Part shown: positions 9,479 to 18,651 of the stretch, piece by piece
Layout of the letters: each line of letters begins with the position of its first letter
How positions within the stretch are numbered: the first letter of the stretch is position 1
Assembly (NCBI RefSeq): GCF_005869855.1
Contig: NZ_SZNH01000032.1
Location: 38,193-71,413 of the forward strand
DNA from: Nostoc sp. PA-18-2419
Lineage (GTDB): Bacteria; Cyanobacteriota; Cyanobacteriia; Cyanobacteriales; Nostocaceae
Length of the DNA: 33,221 bases
Direction: 5' to 3'
Translations under genes and position numbers: made by a program
The notes under the pieces: model-generated
Told to the model about the DNA's origin: nothing
Databases searched by the model: none
The model's input: only the letters and a program-made list of their open reading frames with translations

Positions 9479-10954
9479 TTAACAAGCTTCCTTAAGTTGA
9501 TATACAAGAGAAGATATATCAATTTCTGGTAAACTTTGAACATAAACTCTAGACAATTCAGTAACTAAGCCTATTTCTTCTATAGAAAGCTTTTGCGCCA
9601 ACTTTTCAAACCATTGATGGTGGTTTATGTCAACTAAGCAAGAATACTGAAAATCATCTAAATTTAGCTGATATTCTTTTTGAATATGAGTTTTAACTTG
9701 TTGATTATTAAATAGCTCTTTTTCAGGAGCTAATTTCCCAGGGAGAGTAAAAATATTCTGTTTTGGGATAGCTTGTTGATCCGCATCTAAGACACCAGCG
9801 ACTTTAATCTTGGTATCATTTAAAGCTTTAACTGTATTTTTTACTGTGTTACAGTCTCCTGCGGGGTATATTCCAACGGTGCTTAAAAAGTTAGGATCGA
9901 TACGCCGAATAATTTCAGCAAGAATAGCTTTAGCTGTAGATTTTGTTTTTTCATCTTCTACAAAAATCACTAGAGCTTTTGAATATCCATCTGACATGAG
10001 GCTATGAGCTTGTGAAGGCGGTAATCCATCTAAACATCTAATTCCATTCTGAGTTTTTTCAAGATACTTTCTTGATTGAGATGGGAGCGCACTTAGTAAT
10101 GGCTCACTATGAGTTGTTAAAAAAATCTGATGTCCTTTTCTAAGAGTAACATCTACTAAATAACATCCCAATTGATATTGGGCACTAGGATGAAGCGATA
10201 TCTCCGGCTCTTCAATTAAAATCAAGCTTTTCTCAGGTAAAGATTCTATGACTCTGATTAAATATTGACTACGAGCTTCACCGTAACCCATGTGTGGCTC
10301 TGAATAATTGACTTGATTATGTTGAACAGAGTTTATTTTCTCCGTTCTTTTCCTCAACTTAAATGTGTGGGTTTCAATGTTTTCATAGTTTTTACCCAAA
10401 ATTTTACAAGTCCATTCTTTGATATGTTGCTCAACAGAGATTGAACTAACTAATTCTATTTCTGCTGGATATCGAGTAGTAAAATCTGATGTTTCCACTT
10501 TGGGCAGATACGAACTCACTCCTATATACAATACTTTTCTTTTTAATCTTCGATTATAGCCTTGCCATCCACCTTCCTGTTTTCGAGAAATAGTTAATTG
10601 TTTAGAAACACTGTTTTCTTGATAGTAATTATACTCTACTTTTGCATGAGTGGTAAAAGGATGTGGATCAAATTTATGACTATTAATAAAACTGCTGAGA
10701 TAATAAGTATCTTGCTGAGATTGACCAATATATGCAGTGGCGGCTAACTGTATTAAAGTAGATTTTCCTACACCATTTAATCCACAAAAAGCTGTAATAG
10801 GACTCTCAATTTCTATAATAGTATTTGTATGACAGCGAAATCCTTGAACGTGCATCCTAACTAAAATATTACCAAAGTTATTAGAACGATTACCTTCTTG
10901 AAATTTTGATTTTAAATCGTTACATTTGTCTATGTTAGTCTTAGATTTACTCAT
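9479..10954 (-). CDS. OLD-family ATPase with C-terminal TOPRIM nuclease domain
   Basis: This 491-residue protein combines an ABC/SMC-type ATPase with a TOPRIM domain. The Walker A is GLNGVGKST (58-66), a signature-like GYGEARSQYL is at 223-232, the Walker B with D-loop is LILIEEPEISLHP (244-256), and the H-loop is TTHSEP (280-285). After this comes a TOPRIM pattern: VEDEKTKS (332-339) and GVLDADQ (387-393), supplying the acidic residues of OLD nucleases. It starts at the ATG at 10954 with AGGAG 6 bases upstream and overlaps the helicase stop by 8 bp, so the two are coupled. OLD proteins such as the GajA subunit of Gabija cut nicked or phage DNA. Its place between helicase and methylase is not part of the basic helicase-methylase-ATPase set, so it may be an added effector. 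The gene is AT-rich, without HIP1 sites. Confidence 0.87.
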   Translation of the reverse strand: MSKSKTNIDKCNDLKSKFQEGNRSNNFGNILVRMHVQGFRCHTNTIIEIESPITAFCGLNGVGKSTLIQLAATAYIGQSQQDTYYLSSFINSHKFDPHPFTTHAKVEYNYYQENSVSKQLTISRKQEGGWQGYNRRLKRKVLYIGVSSYLPKVETSDFTTRYPAEIELVSSISVEQHIKEWTCKILGKNYENIETHTFKLRKRTEKINSVQHNQVNYSEPHMGYGEARSQYLIRVIESLPEKSLILIEEPEISLHPSAQYQLGCYLVDVTLRKGHQIFLTTHSEPLLSALPSQSRKYLEKTQNGIRCLDGLPPSQAHSLMSDGYSKALVIFVEDEKTKSTAKAILAEIIRRIDPNFLSTVGIYPAGDCNTVKNTVKALNDTKIKVAGVLDADQQAIPKQNIFTLPGKLAPEKELFNNQQVKTHIQKEYQLNLDDFQYSCLVDINHHQWFEKLAQKLSIEEIGLVTELSRVYVQSLPEIDISSLVYQLKEAC

Positions 10955-13900
10955 GATTTACTCCTAGAATTTTTTCTGCACAAACGTGATAATGCTCAAT
11001 CTTAATTAACGGTTCCCACCCCAAGCGCACAGGGTCTTGAATAGTGCGGACTTCTGGAGATGAAGCACAATTAAATATTACATATAACCAGTAATCCTCC
11101 TTTAATCTTTCAGCAGTCTTATATTCATTTGTCGTTAACGCCACCTCCCCGACACTTGCACGTCCTTTAACCTCGATAAATCGAACTGTACTAGCCTTCT
11201 GTGGATCTCTAGAATCAGGTTGACGCGATATTAAATCAAAGCCTCGATTCTCTTTCTCCACACTCACCACTTGCCATCCCCTAGCTTCTTCGTATGCGAT
11301 CGCAGTATTAACCGCTATTTCTTCAATCTCCTTATTGCACACCATCGGCGCAATTTCTGGGGAACTCCTATCAGGATGGGGTAATACCCAAGCACGTCCA
11401 TAATGGCGAATATCAGTAATGGCACAACTGGCTTCTTGCTGTAATTCTTCCCGTCGTTGTTCTAACCTGCCATTTAACTCAAATAATCTGTCTTCTAACT
11501 GCTTAATTCGACCATCTAACCCCGCTTCTTTAGAACCTGATTCTTTCAGTTGAAATAACTCCGCATACTGAATCTGCACTTTATCAATAATCGTGTTCAG
11601 ACTAATTTCCATGTGATTAGATATTGTTTCTACTTCCTTCTGTCGCTGAGTACGATTTTCTGTTAGAAAGCTATTTAATTCTTGTTCAATTAATGCTTGT
11701 TCTGCTTGTTCTCGACTAGGTAAATTAGTATTATCTGGTAAACAATTAACTAAGTTACCATTGTCCATACCTTCCCCATTCTGGAGGCTGGAATCTACAC
11801 CCTTTGTAGGTACTAAATCTAAAAATAAAGTTGGTTGGCGGATAGTCATTGTCCCATCTAAATCAGTCTGCACCACATATAAACGTTCATGCAGTTTTCT
11901 ACCCCGACCATCTGCGATCGCCGCCGAGAAAACATCTAACCTAGATGGTGACAAACGGTGCAAATCAAAGAACACCGCACCCCGACGCAAATCATCCTCT
12001 ACCTGTTTATAAACTTCGTCTCGTACACATTCAAATAGTGGGTGTCCTGGTGTTACCCATTCCAGTGTCGGATCATCTGTCAAGATATTTTTATTAAAAG
12101 TAATTTTTTTATACTCCCGTCCCAACTTGCCAAAGCGATTCTCCAAGCGATCGCCTGTCCCCCATAAAGTCCGAGGAATGCGCCCAATTCTGTATATTTT
12201 CTTACCTTTAGCCGTTTCTTTGGGATGAATTCCAGCTATAGGTGCAGCTTGAATAAAAAAGTCATCAATAACTTCTGGTATTAGTCGCCTTTCCTTAGCT
12301 TCAGCAGATTTACCAATAATCTGTGATAAATTTAATTCTCTCTTGGCTAATCCTTCCAAAGCAGAATCGCTAATGCGCCGGAAGCGTTCTGTATCTACTT
12401 GTTCTACAATCCGATTGAGAATTACAGACTCGGTGAGGTTATGAGCATACATATCCCGCATCATCCGTTCTAACTGATTAGCGGGAAAAATATCACCGAG
12501 TACGTTAAATACCTTACCAGTCCTCTCTGGATCTAAATCTATCTCAATGGCTCGAATCCGCTCGAACAGTTTCCATAATACTTTACCTTCACTAGTATTA
12601 ATAGCTACAAAGTTAAAAATCAGACAATCCTTATCTTGTCCATAGCGGTGAATCCGTCCCATACGCTGCTCTAACCGCACTGGATTCCAGGGAATATCAT
12701 AATTAATCATGAACCAGCAGAATTGTAGGTTAATACCTTCTCCTGCTGCTTCCGTAGCAACTAATACCTGGCAATCTTCTCTAAATTCCCGTTCTGAATA
12801 AATGCGGGTATTGGGGGTATCTCTGTCACCAATTTTCATTCCCCCATGAATTTGAGTAACAGATAAACCCCATTCTTTTAATTTTCCTACCAAATAATCT
12901 AAAGTATCTTTATGCTCACTAAAGATGAGCATCTTCATCTTTGGATCTGCAAATATTCCCTCTTGGGTAATTACTTCTTTAAGCTTGACTAATTTAGATT
13001 CAATTTCTCTTTTCTCTAGGATCAGTGCTTGATTAATTAATTCATTTAGTTGCAGAATTTCTCTTTTTAAAGCAATCGGATCAACAGAAGCAACTACACC
13101 TTCTAAATCATCTAAAATCTTTTGTTGTTCTGTTTCAGTTAAATCATCAAAATCTTCTGGCAATTTCTTATTAATTTGCTCGGCACGATAAGCATCTGGG
13201 TCTTCTAAAATCCTCTGGCGTTTATCGCGCATCCGTTCTAAACTACGCCGTACAGCGTAAATACTAGAGGCAAAGCGACGTTGCAACATCGCCATTGTAA
13301 AACCTAAAGCCCGACCACGAGCAGAATCATCGGTTGAAGCTTTGATAGATTGGTCTTCTACATAATCAGTGAGTGCATTGTAAAATTCCAATTCTTCAGC
13401 ATCAATTTGAAATTCAATAGTTTCAACTTTACGATTAGTGAATAATTTTTTAACAATACCTGTTTCTTCAGGGAAGGTAACGAGAGCTTCTTTGGTACGA
13501 CGCAGGTAGAAAGGAGCATTATTCCGCAGCATTGCTTCTTCTAAACTGCTGACATCACCGTAAACATCTCGGTCTAACAGTTCTAAAAATAAACAAAAGT
13601 TTTTGGGGTCGCCTTTGTGGGGCGTGGCTGTCATTAATAAATAGTGGTCAGTAATTTCTGAAAGTTTTTCACCGAGTTTATAAGCCAAGGTTTTGTTATC
13701 GGAACTGTAAGCACTCATTTTATGTGCTTCGTCCACAATAATTAAGTCCCAATTACTTCTTAATAAACTATCTTTAGCGTCTTCAATACGAGAAACCCAA
13801 GATATTGAAGTAACAACTTGATTTTTCTCTTTCCAAGGATTAGAACCATAATTAGCCCGCAGCACATCACCACGAACTACTTCAAATTCTTCCCGAAATT

Positions 13901-14411
13901 TATCTTTGAGTTCGCGCTGCCATTGAAACGTGAGATTTGCGGGGGTAATAATGAGTGTGCGTTTAACTAATCCCCTGACTTTGAGTTCTTTAAGCAGCAG
14001 TCCGGCCATAATGGTCTTTCCAGCACCGGGGTCATCAGCGAGTAAAAACCGGATGCGGGGCTGTTTCAGGAAATAGTCATAAACTGCTTCTAATTGATGC
14101 GGTAGTGGGTCTACTCGTGCGATCGCCAAAGCAAAATAAGGATCGTATTCGTAGGCTAACCCTAAGCGTAAGGCTTCCACACCTAGACGGAAATGCTGTG
14201 CATTACCATCAAAAGGTTCTTTGTCAGGTGTAGATTCCAACTGTTCCAACTGTTCAGCACTGAGAATTGGTTCGTGAACCTGATTAGTATTGAGTCCTTT
14301 ACCAATGAGTTTGACCGAAGCACCCATTGGAATAACCATCAGCACTTGTACGGGTTCAGGAAGGATTGGCCCACGAACAATTACATTCGACTTCAGTTGA
14401 TCAATTTTCAT
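10947..14411 (-). CDS. SNF2-type helicase with C-terminal DUF3883 domain (BrxHII/Hma-like)
   Basis: This is a 1154-residue SF2 ATPase. A Q-like motif (DPLPHQLEAVY) is at 101-111, motif I (DDPGAGKT) at 126-133, motif II (VDEAHKMSA) near 226, motif III (MTATPHKGD) near 262, and motifs V/VI (ATEAAGEGINLQ, then EQRMGRIHRYGQ) near 555-590. The last 120 residues match DUF3883: GFDLIS, then RFIEVKGRA, which is a D...ExK arrangement of the PD-(D/E)XK fold and could be a nuclease or DNA-binding remnant. A coiled-coil segment (about 930-990) precedes it. This is the first long gene of the operon, starting at the ATG at 14411, where no Shine-Dalgarno is evident, 4 bases after a 9-codon leader ORF. HIP1 octamers occur at 11296, 11914, 12147 and 14119. 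Relatives translocate on DNA in BREX type 3 and Hma systems. Confidence 0.92.
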   Translation of the reverse strand: MKIDQLKSNVIVRGPILPEPVQVLMVIPMGASVKLIGKGLNTNQVHEPILSAEQLEQLESTPDKEPFDGNAQHFRLGVEALRLGLAYEYDPYFALAIARVDPLPHQLEAVYDYFLKQPRIRFLLADDPGAGKTIMAGLLLKELKVRGLVKRTLIITPANLTFQWQRELKDKFREEFEVVRGDVLRANYGSNPWKEKNQVVTSISWVSRIEDAKDSLLRSNWDLIIVDEAHKMSAYSSDNKTLAYKLGEKLSEITDHYLLMTATPHKGDPKNFCLFLELLDRDVYGDVSSLEEAMLRNNAPFYLRRTKEALVTFPEETGIVKKLFTNRKVETIEFQIDAEELEFYNALTDYVEDQSIKASTDDSARGRALGFTMAMLQRRFASSIYAVRRSLERMRDKRQRILEDPDAYRAEQINKKLPEDFDDLTETEQQKILDDLEGVVASVDPIALKREILQLNELINQALILEKREIESKLVKLKEVITQEGIFADPKMKMLIFSEHKDTLDYLVGKLKEWGLSVTQIHGGMKIGDRDTPNTRIYSEREFREDCQVLVATEAAGEGINLQFCWFMINYDIPWNPVRLEQRMGRIHRYGQDKDCLIFNFVAINTSEGKVLWKLFERIRAIEIDLDPERTGKVFNVLGDIFPANQLERMMRDMYAHNLTESVILNRIVEQVDTERFRRISDSALEGLAKRELNLSQIIGKSAEAKERRLIPEVIDDFFIQAAPIAGIHPKETAKGKKIYRIGRIPRTLWGTGDRLENRFGKLGREYKKITFNKNILTDDPTLEWVTPGHPLFECVRDEVYKQVEDDLRRGAVFFDLHRLSPSRLDVFSAAIADGRGRKLHERLYVVQTDLDGTMTIRQPTLFLDLVPTKGVDSSLQNGEGMDNGNLVNCLPDNTNLPSREQAEQALIEQELNSFLTENRTQRQKEVETISNHMEISLNTIIDKVQIQYAELFQLKESGSKEAGLDGRIKQLEDRLFELNGRLEQRREELQQEASCAITDIRHYGRAWVLPHPDRSSPEIAPMVCNKEIEEIAVNTAIAYEEARGWQVVSVEKENRGFDLISRQPDSRDPQKASTVRFIEVKGRASVGEVALTTNEYKTAERLKEDYWLYVIFNCASSPEVRTIQDPVRLGWEPLIKIEHYHVCAEKILGVNHE

Positions 14412-14415
14412 GTTG

Positions 14416-14442
14416 TTACAGGTATCTAAACCCGGTGTCCAT
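14416..14442 (-). CDS. Nine-codon leader ORF upstream of the helicase
   Basis: A short frame (MDTGFRYL and TAA) has AAGGAT 8 bases upstream of its ATG at 14442 and ends 4 bases before the helicase ATG. The helicase itself has no visible Shine-Dalgarno sequence, so reinitiation after this leader is a plausible way to start it. No repeated regulatory codon or attenuator hairpin is evident. It could be chance. Confidence 0.35.
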   Translation of the reverse strand: MDTGFRYL

Positions 14443-14891
14443 TTTTTTGTATCCTTCTGTGAATCTACTACCTTATAATTGCTGAAAGATAGACATAGTG
14501 ATGAAAATTTATAAAATCTGATATCTTTTTATACCTTATAAACAGTAAAAATTGTAAGGTTTAGAGATGATAAGAATTGTTGTCTGTAAAATTTCAATAT
14601 CAAAGGTAAGTTGTAAGGATTAAATATTGGTATGGCATAAATGAACCAAGTTTGGTGATCGCCTCCGATGGGGCATAGCTTATCGCTACTACATCCTTAA
14701 ATTCTCAGGACTTCTGCCTAAATTGTGATAAATATTTTTCATGAGTCAAGGGTTATATCCAGAAAACTGGAAAGAAAGTTTAATCGGGTGAATGGGTTAC
14801 AAGTTGAGGATTGGGAAGAAATAGTTTGAGTTGTTTTTCAGTACGCTGTAAGCTAACTAAGGGTAGGTCTTGCTGAAGCGTGGGTGTTTTA
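14443..14891. promoter_or_regulatory. Divergent intergenic region between helicase operon and RHH gene
   Basis: This 449-bp AT-rich stretch separates two divergent genes and should hold both promoters. The decamer TACCTTATAA occurs twice in direct orientation, at 14469-14478 and 14532-14541, upstream of the helicase; on the minus strand each gives TTATAAGGTA, which could serve as an operator half or a -10-like element. At 14741-14791 a 16-codon frame begins MSQGLYPENWKESL and stops; it faintly recalls the N-terminus of some cyanobacterial HNH proteins but is too short to call. I see no clear -35/-10 pair. Confidence 0.4.
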
Positions 14892-15548
14892 ATGGCTATA
14901 GAACGGGAATCAGTAAATTTTAAACTTCCCAAATCTTTAGTTGAATTACTCAGAGCCGAAGCAAAAAAACGCAACACCTCAGCAACAGAGTTGGTAGTCC
15001 AGGGTCTGCATCACGTCTTGGGGCAGATAGAAGTTGCTGACAATCGTATAGAAGATGTTCTACACCAGATCATTAACCGACTCTCGGCACTGGAAGCAAA
15101 TCAAGTAAACAATACTTCGAGTATAGAAAGCAGTATAGAGAACCGCTTACAGCAAATAGAAACTGTTTTGGGGCATCTCACCCAAAGTATAGAATCAACA
15201 TCCACCCAGCACCAAGCACAACAACTGAATAACTTGGAAGAAAAGCTAGAAACTGTCGCCAACAACCTTGCCCAACTCAACAATGCACTTGGGCAGCTTC
15301 GACACCAAGGAAATACGGGCAGAAGGCAATTTTCATCATCATCTCATCAGTTTCATGCTAAATCAGTAGAAATTCAATCCTTGACTGGGGAAAATCTAGC
15401 TCGAAGATTGGGTGTTGATGAATTAAGCCTTTCCAGAGAGAGAGAAAGCAAAAGTCCATCCGAGTTTGAGTCATGGAGCCGCCATAGAGACCCCGCTTCT
15501 CGTGGTTGGCGTTTTGGTGACGATGGATTATATTATCCAGTCAAGTGA
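14892..15548 (+). CDS. Ribbon-helix-helix/coiled-coil protein with cyanobacterial C-terminal module
   Basis: This 218-residue protein starts at the ATG at 14892; an in-frame GTG at 14880 is a weaker alternative. The N-terminus (VNFKLPKSLVELLRAEAKKRN, then SATELVVQGL, about 8-39) has the strand-helix-helix pattern of ribbon-helix-helix DNA-binding proteins. A long coiled coil of Q/N/E/L heptads follows (about 48-140), then a polar Ser-rich linker. The C-terminal module (170-218) reads LARRLGVDELSLSRERE, then FESWSRHRDPASRGWRF and YYPVK, a helix-turn-helix-like segment plus a WSR.RDP.G..W box that I associate with cyanobacterial plasmid-borne proteins. It is divergent from the helicase operon and convergent with the PLD-helicase gene. 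It may regulate the neighbouring operon or serve plasmid maintenance; that is inference. Confidence 0.75.
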   Translation: MAIERESVNFKLPKSLVELLRAEAKKRNTSATELVVQGLHHVLGQIEVADNRIEDVLHQIINRLSALEANQVNNTSSIESSIENRLQQIETVLGHLTQSIESTSTQHQAQQLNNLEEKLETVANNLAQLNNALGQLRHQGNTGRRQFSSSSHQFHAKSVEIQSLTGENLARRLGVDELSLSRERESKSPSEFESWSRHRDPASRGWRFGDDGLYYPVK

Positions 15549-15756
15549 TTCTAACTGAAGACGATGAGCTATGCCTCACGTTCTGGTGATGGGCTACGCC
15601 CTGCTCTCTTGCGATCGCAAGCAATAAATATATGGGGTTCTGGTAGCAATGGAACAGGAATGCCTCATTTTCCGCTGGCTTGGGGTAGATGTGACAAAGA
15701 CACTGTTGATGCTCATGAAATACAAACTAGACAGTTTGGTTTGAAATGCCCATTGC

Positions 15757-18537
15757 TTATAAATTATTTAGCCAATCAGATACAGTATTCCCCTCATCTA
15801 GAGGCTTCAAGTACAAAGCACATTCTCGAATGACCTCTTGCTCTGAAACATCATTCTCCTTGCACCAAGCATTTATGCAATCATCGCTCAATGCCTCAAT
15901 TTCTTCGGGATCAACCAATGCTGTCTCAGTATTTTCGTTACAAGCAATTAAATCAAGAAGTTTGACAACCGTTGGCGATCGCAATCGTTTGGATTTTGGT
16001 TCGTATACCGACCAGTAATATTTATCGTTGTGCTTGAGCAGGACATAAATTAAAGGATGCGAACCGGGGTAGGTTTTAGCACTGATAATATCGTTGTTGA
16101 TATTGCTGGCATAACCGCGATGAAGTTGAAGCTGGGCAGTGTGTTTGTAATAGGGTGAAACATCATCATCGTCCGCAGTGTCCAATTTTAGACTGCCTGA
16201 TTTTACAAAGATTTTTTCCGAAGCCAAATCTGGCATATAAATCTCTTGCATTGTATTTGTAGTCAAAACAGGCAAATCAATTAACTTTCTAGATTCGCTA
16301 TGGCGCTCCATCAAATTATCCCAGCGTTGCTGAATATTCAACAATTCATGTCCGAGTCTTGTTTTTGCTGTCAGTGTAGGAATGAACGTGTACAATTGAA
16401 CTTTTCGAGTTGAATGCCAAAAACGTAATATGCGTCCCGCTCTTTGCACTGGTTCAATTGGAGTCCAAGCGATATCGTAATTTACGACAACCGAAGCATC
16501 CTGCATATTTACACCAATACCATAAGCATCGGTGGCAATGAAAACATCATATGTGTTTTCGTATTCATCAGTTGCATTGTTAGCATGAGGTGCAAACTGA
16601 GCTATAGCTGACTCGATTTCATCATTTTTTTTCGTATTGTAGTTTTCATCTATTGTGCTAAATACCCGTAGTTCGGGCATTAATCTAGCTAAACCTTTTT
16701 TTAGATATGCTGCGGTTGGTAAGCGTTCACAGAAAATAATAATTTTCTCGTTTTGAACATGAATATCTTTAACAAGATTAACAAGAATTTGGAATTTTAT
16801 ATCATGTTCAAAACCTAGCATATTCAATTTTTTTATAATAGGGTTAATAATTTTTTGCCGCTCAGAACGTGAAAATTTAAATTTTGATGTTTGATTTTTT
16901 GCAAACTCAAATTCCTTTGTTCCTCCAGGTGTATCAACAACACGTTCTAGAAAGTATAAAAGTGCTTCTGGGGAACTAGCCCAAGATATTTTGACCAAGT
17001 TTTCTATATTTTTTCTGTATATTGGATGAGTATTTTCTAAATCGAAATAACCATCAACAAAAACGGGAATAAGTTCGCTTTCTTTGGGTAAAGGGAAATA
17101 AATACTGTGTAGAGTTACTTGAGGAATATATTTTTTGTCTCCGTTAAAGTCAATGTAGATACCAGAAGAATCAGTCTGCCCATAGTACTTTGCTACGTGT
17201 GGTGTAGTCAGTTGAGAAGCTACAGGTAATTTCGTAAATTCTCCAGTTTCTTCAATGCGCCATGCTCGTGCATTATCAAAAAATTCTGGTAACAAAACAC
17301 GGCTTTCTGCTGTATGAGGTAGTAAAAATAGTTGTGTATTAATATTATCAATATCAGTAGCGTATGGAGAACCACTAAGAAGTAAAACTTTTAAATTACC
17401 ATCCTTTATAATCTTTCTCAAACGTGTAAAAGCTAATCTCTCAGTCCTATCTTCTTGACGATATTTTCTATTAGAAAACTCATCTGAATAACGTTTTCGT
17501 AACTTATGGCATTCATCCAAAATAAGAAAATAACGTCCGTCGCTATCAATATTATTAGCGATTTCTTCAAACTCCTTAAGGGTGCGGTCATGCTTAACTG
17601 CTTTCTTATCAAGTGCATTAAGAGTAAAGAGGTCTGAACACAGCCCAGCAGAATGCATTTCGCGCTTCCAAATACTACGAACAGCTGCGGGACAGATAAC
17701 AATTACATTATCAATTAAATCTTCTTGGCGCAGATGTATTGCCACATGAACCGCAACTACTGTTTTCCCCAATCCTGTTGAAGCAACCAGCATTGAGCCA
17801 CCATGTTCACGGATGTGGCGTAGCGTTTGAGAAATCATGTCTACCTGATAGGAAACAGGCTGTTTTTTATATCTGGATTTAACAGGTTGCAAATTTTCTA
17901 AAGCAAGCATGGTTTTGAGATAAACATCCCACGGGCAAGCTAGTTGCAACCACTTTTGAAGAGCATCTAAGAGTTCAGCCGTAATGTCTTTGGCTTTAAC
18001 AAAGTATGTATCAAATTTATCAACCAAGTCCGTGACTTTTTTAACATTGTCTTCCAATGTTCCAGATTCAATCTGCTCAATAAAACCACGTCCCGTTGTG
18101 TTAGCAGAAGTAATGATTGCTATATCACGGTCAATAATATATAGTTTTGCATGATGATCCATAGCACGGGCATCAAAAATTTGAAACTCGCCTGCTGCCA
18201 TTTTTTGAACTAAATTAGATACGGTCTGCCGTCGAGAACGGTCTAAACCAGTACGCAAGTCACGCAGAATTTCATTGACTAAAGCTTTTCGCGCCCGTTC
18301 CTCGCCTGGGTCTTCAATTCCCACTAGCAAGTAAACTTGCTTACCTATTGTTGATTTTCGGATTAGTCCCCAACCTCTAATAGTGAAAAATCCAGACGCA
18401 ATGCGAATTTCTTTTTTACCTTCTGTGAAACAACGGCGTACCTGTTCAAAAGTAATTCGAGATTCAAACCACGTTGTTGGTAAATTAATTTCTATCGCGC
18501 TGGAGTTATTTTCTTTTATTTCAAAATCTGCATCCAT
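15757..18537 (-). CDS. PLD-nuclease/SF2 helicase fusion protein
   Basis: This 926-residue protein has two enzymatic parts. The N-terminal 200 residues carry one phospholipase D signature, HHAKLYIIDRDIAIITSANTTGRG at 128-151, supplying H129, K131 and D136; a single HxK implies action as a dimer, as in PLD-family nucleases. An SF2 helicase follows: motif I ASTGLGKT (252-259), motif II LILDECHKL (about 335-343, DECH in place of DEAH), motif III LLSGSPYATD (about 388), motif V IATDAYGIGVNMQ and motif VI EPVQRAGRILR (about 690-730). The C-terminal 150 residues are unrecognised. PLD-helicase proteins are common in defence islands, and DISARM uses separate PLD and helicase subunits, but no DISARM partner is visible. 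It starts at the ATG at 18537 with a weak AAAGAA upstream. A 68-codon gene lies 114 bp upstream on the same strand. Confidence 0.88.
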   Translation of the reverse strand: MDADFEIKENNSSAIEINLPTTWFESRITFEQVRRCFTEGKKEIRIASGFFTIRGWGLIRKSTIGKQVYLLVGIEDPGEERARKALVNEILRDLRTGLDRSRRQTVSNLVQKMAAGEFQIFDARAMDHHAKLYIIDRDIAIITSANTTGRGFIEQIESGTLEDNVKKVTDLVDKFDTYFVKAKDITAELLDALQKWLQLACPWDVYLKTMLALENLQPVKSRYKKQPVSYQVDMISQTLRHIREHGGSMLVASTGLGKTVVAVHVAIHLRQEDLIDNVIVICPAAVRSIWKREMHSAGLCSDLFTLNALDKKAVKHDRTLKEFEEIANNIDSDGRYFLILDECHKLRKRYSDEFSNRKYRQEDRTERLAFTRLRKIIKDGNLKVLLLSGSPYATDIDNINTQLFLLPHTAESRVLLPEFFDNARAWRIEETGEFTKLPVASQLTTPHVAKYYGQTDSSGIYIDFNGDKKYIPQVTLHSIYFPLPKESELIPVFVDGYFDLENTHPIYRKNIENLVKISWASSPEALLYFLERVVDTPGGTKEFEFAKNQTSKFKFSRSERQKIINPIIKKLNMLGFEHDIKFQILVNLVKDIHVQNEKIIIFCERLPTAAYLKKGLARLMPELRVFSTIDENYNTKKNDEIESAIAQFAPHANNATDEYENTYDVFIATDAYGIGVNMQDASVVVNYDIAWTPIEPVQRAGRILRFWHSTRKVQLYTFIPTLTAKTRLGHELLNIQQRWDNLMERHSESRKLIDLPVLTTNTMQEIYMPDLASEKIFVKSGSLKLDTADDDDVSPYYKHTAQLQLHRGYASNINNDIISAKTYPGSHPLIYVLLKHNDKYYWSVYEPKSKRLRSPTVVKLLDLIACNENTETALVDPEEIEALSDDCINAWCKENDVSEQEVIRECALYLKPLDEGNTVSDWLNNL

Positions 18538-18651
18538 ACGTTCTTTTTTAATTGTAATTACAGGATTATATACTTCCAGACCTGAACATATAAGTAAATT
18601 TGCTAATCATTCGAGCTTACTGCTTATTTTTAAATACAAGCAGAGGCATGA

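Noticed and set aside
1-14411. Calling the large operon BREX or DISARM outright
   Set aside because: PglZ, BrxL and the DISARM genes drmA and drmB (DUF1998) are not seen in this window; only the helicase, methylase and DUF499 ATPase match part of BREX type 3.
14741-14791. A 16-codon frame (MSQGLYPENWKESL) as a relic of an HNH gene
   Set aside because: The resemblance is only to a short N-terminus and nothing after it supports the family.
15564-15833. An 89-codon plus-strand frame after the RHH gene
   Set aside because: It has no family-like pattern, no ribosome binding site, contains a HIP1 palindrome and runs into the end of the PLD-helicase gene on the other strand.
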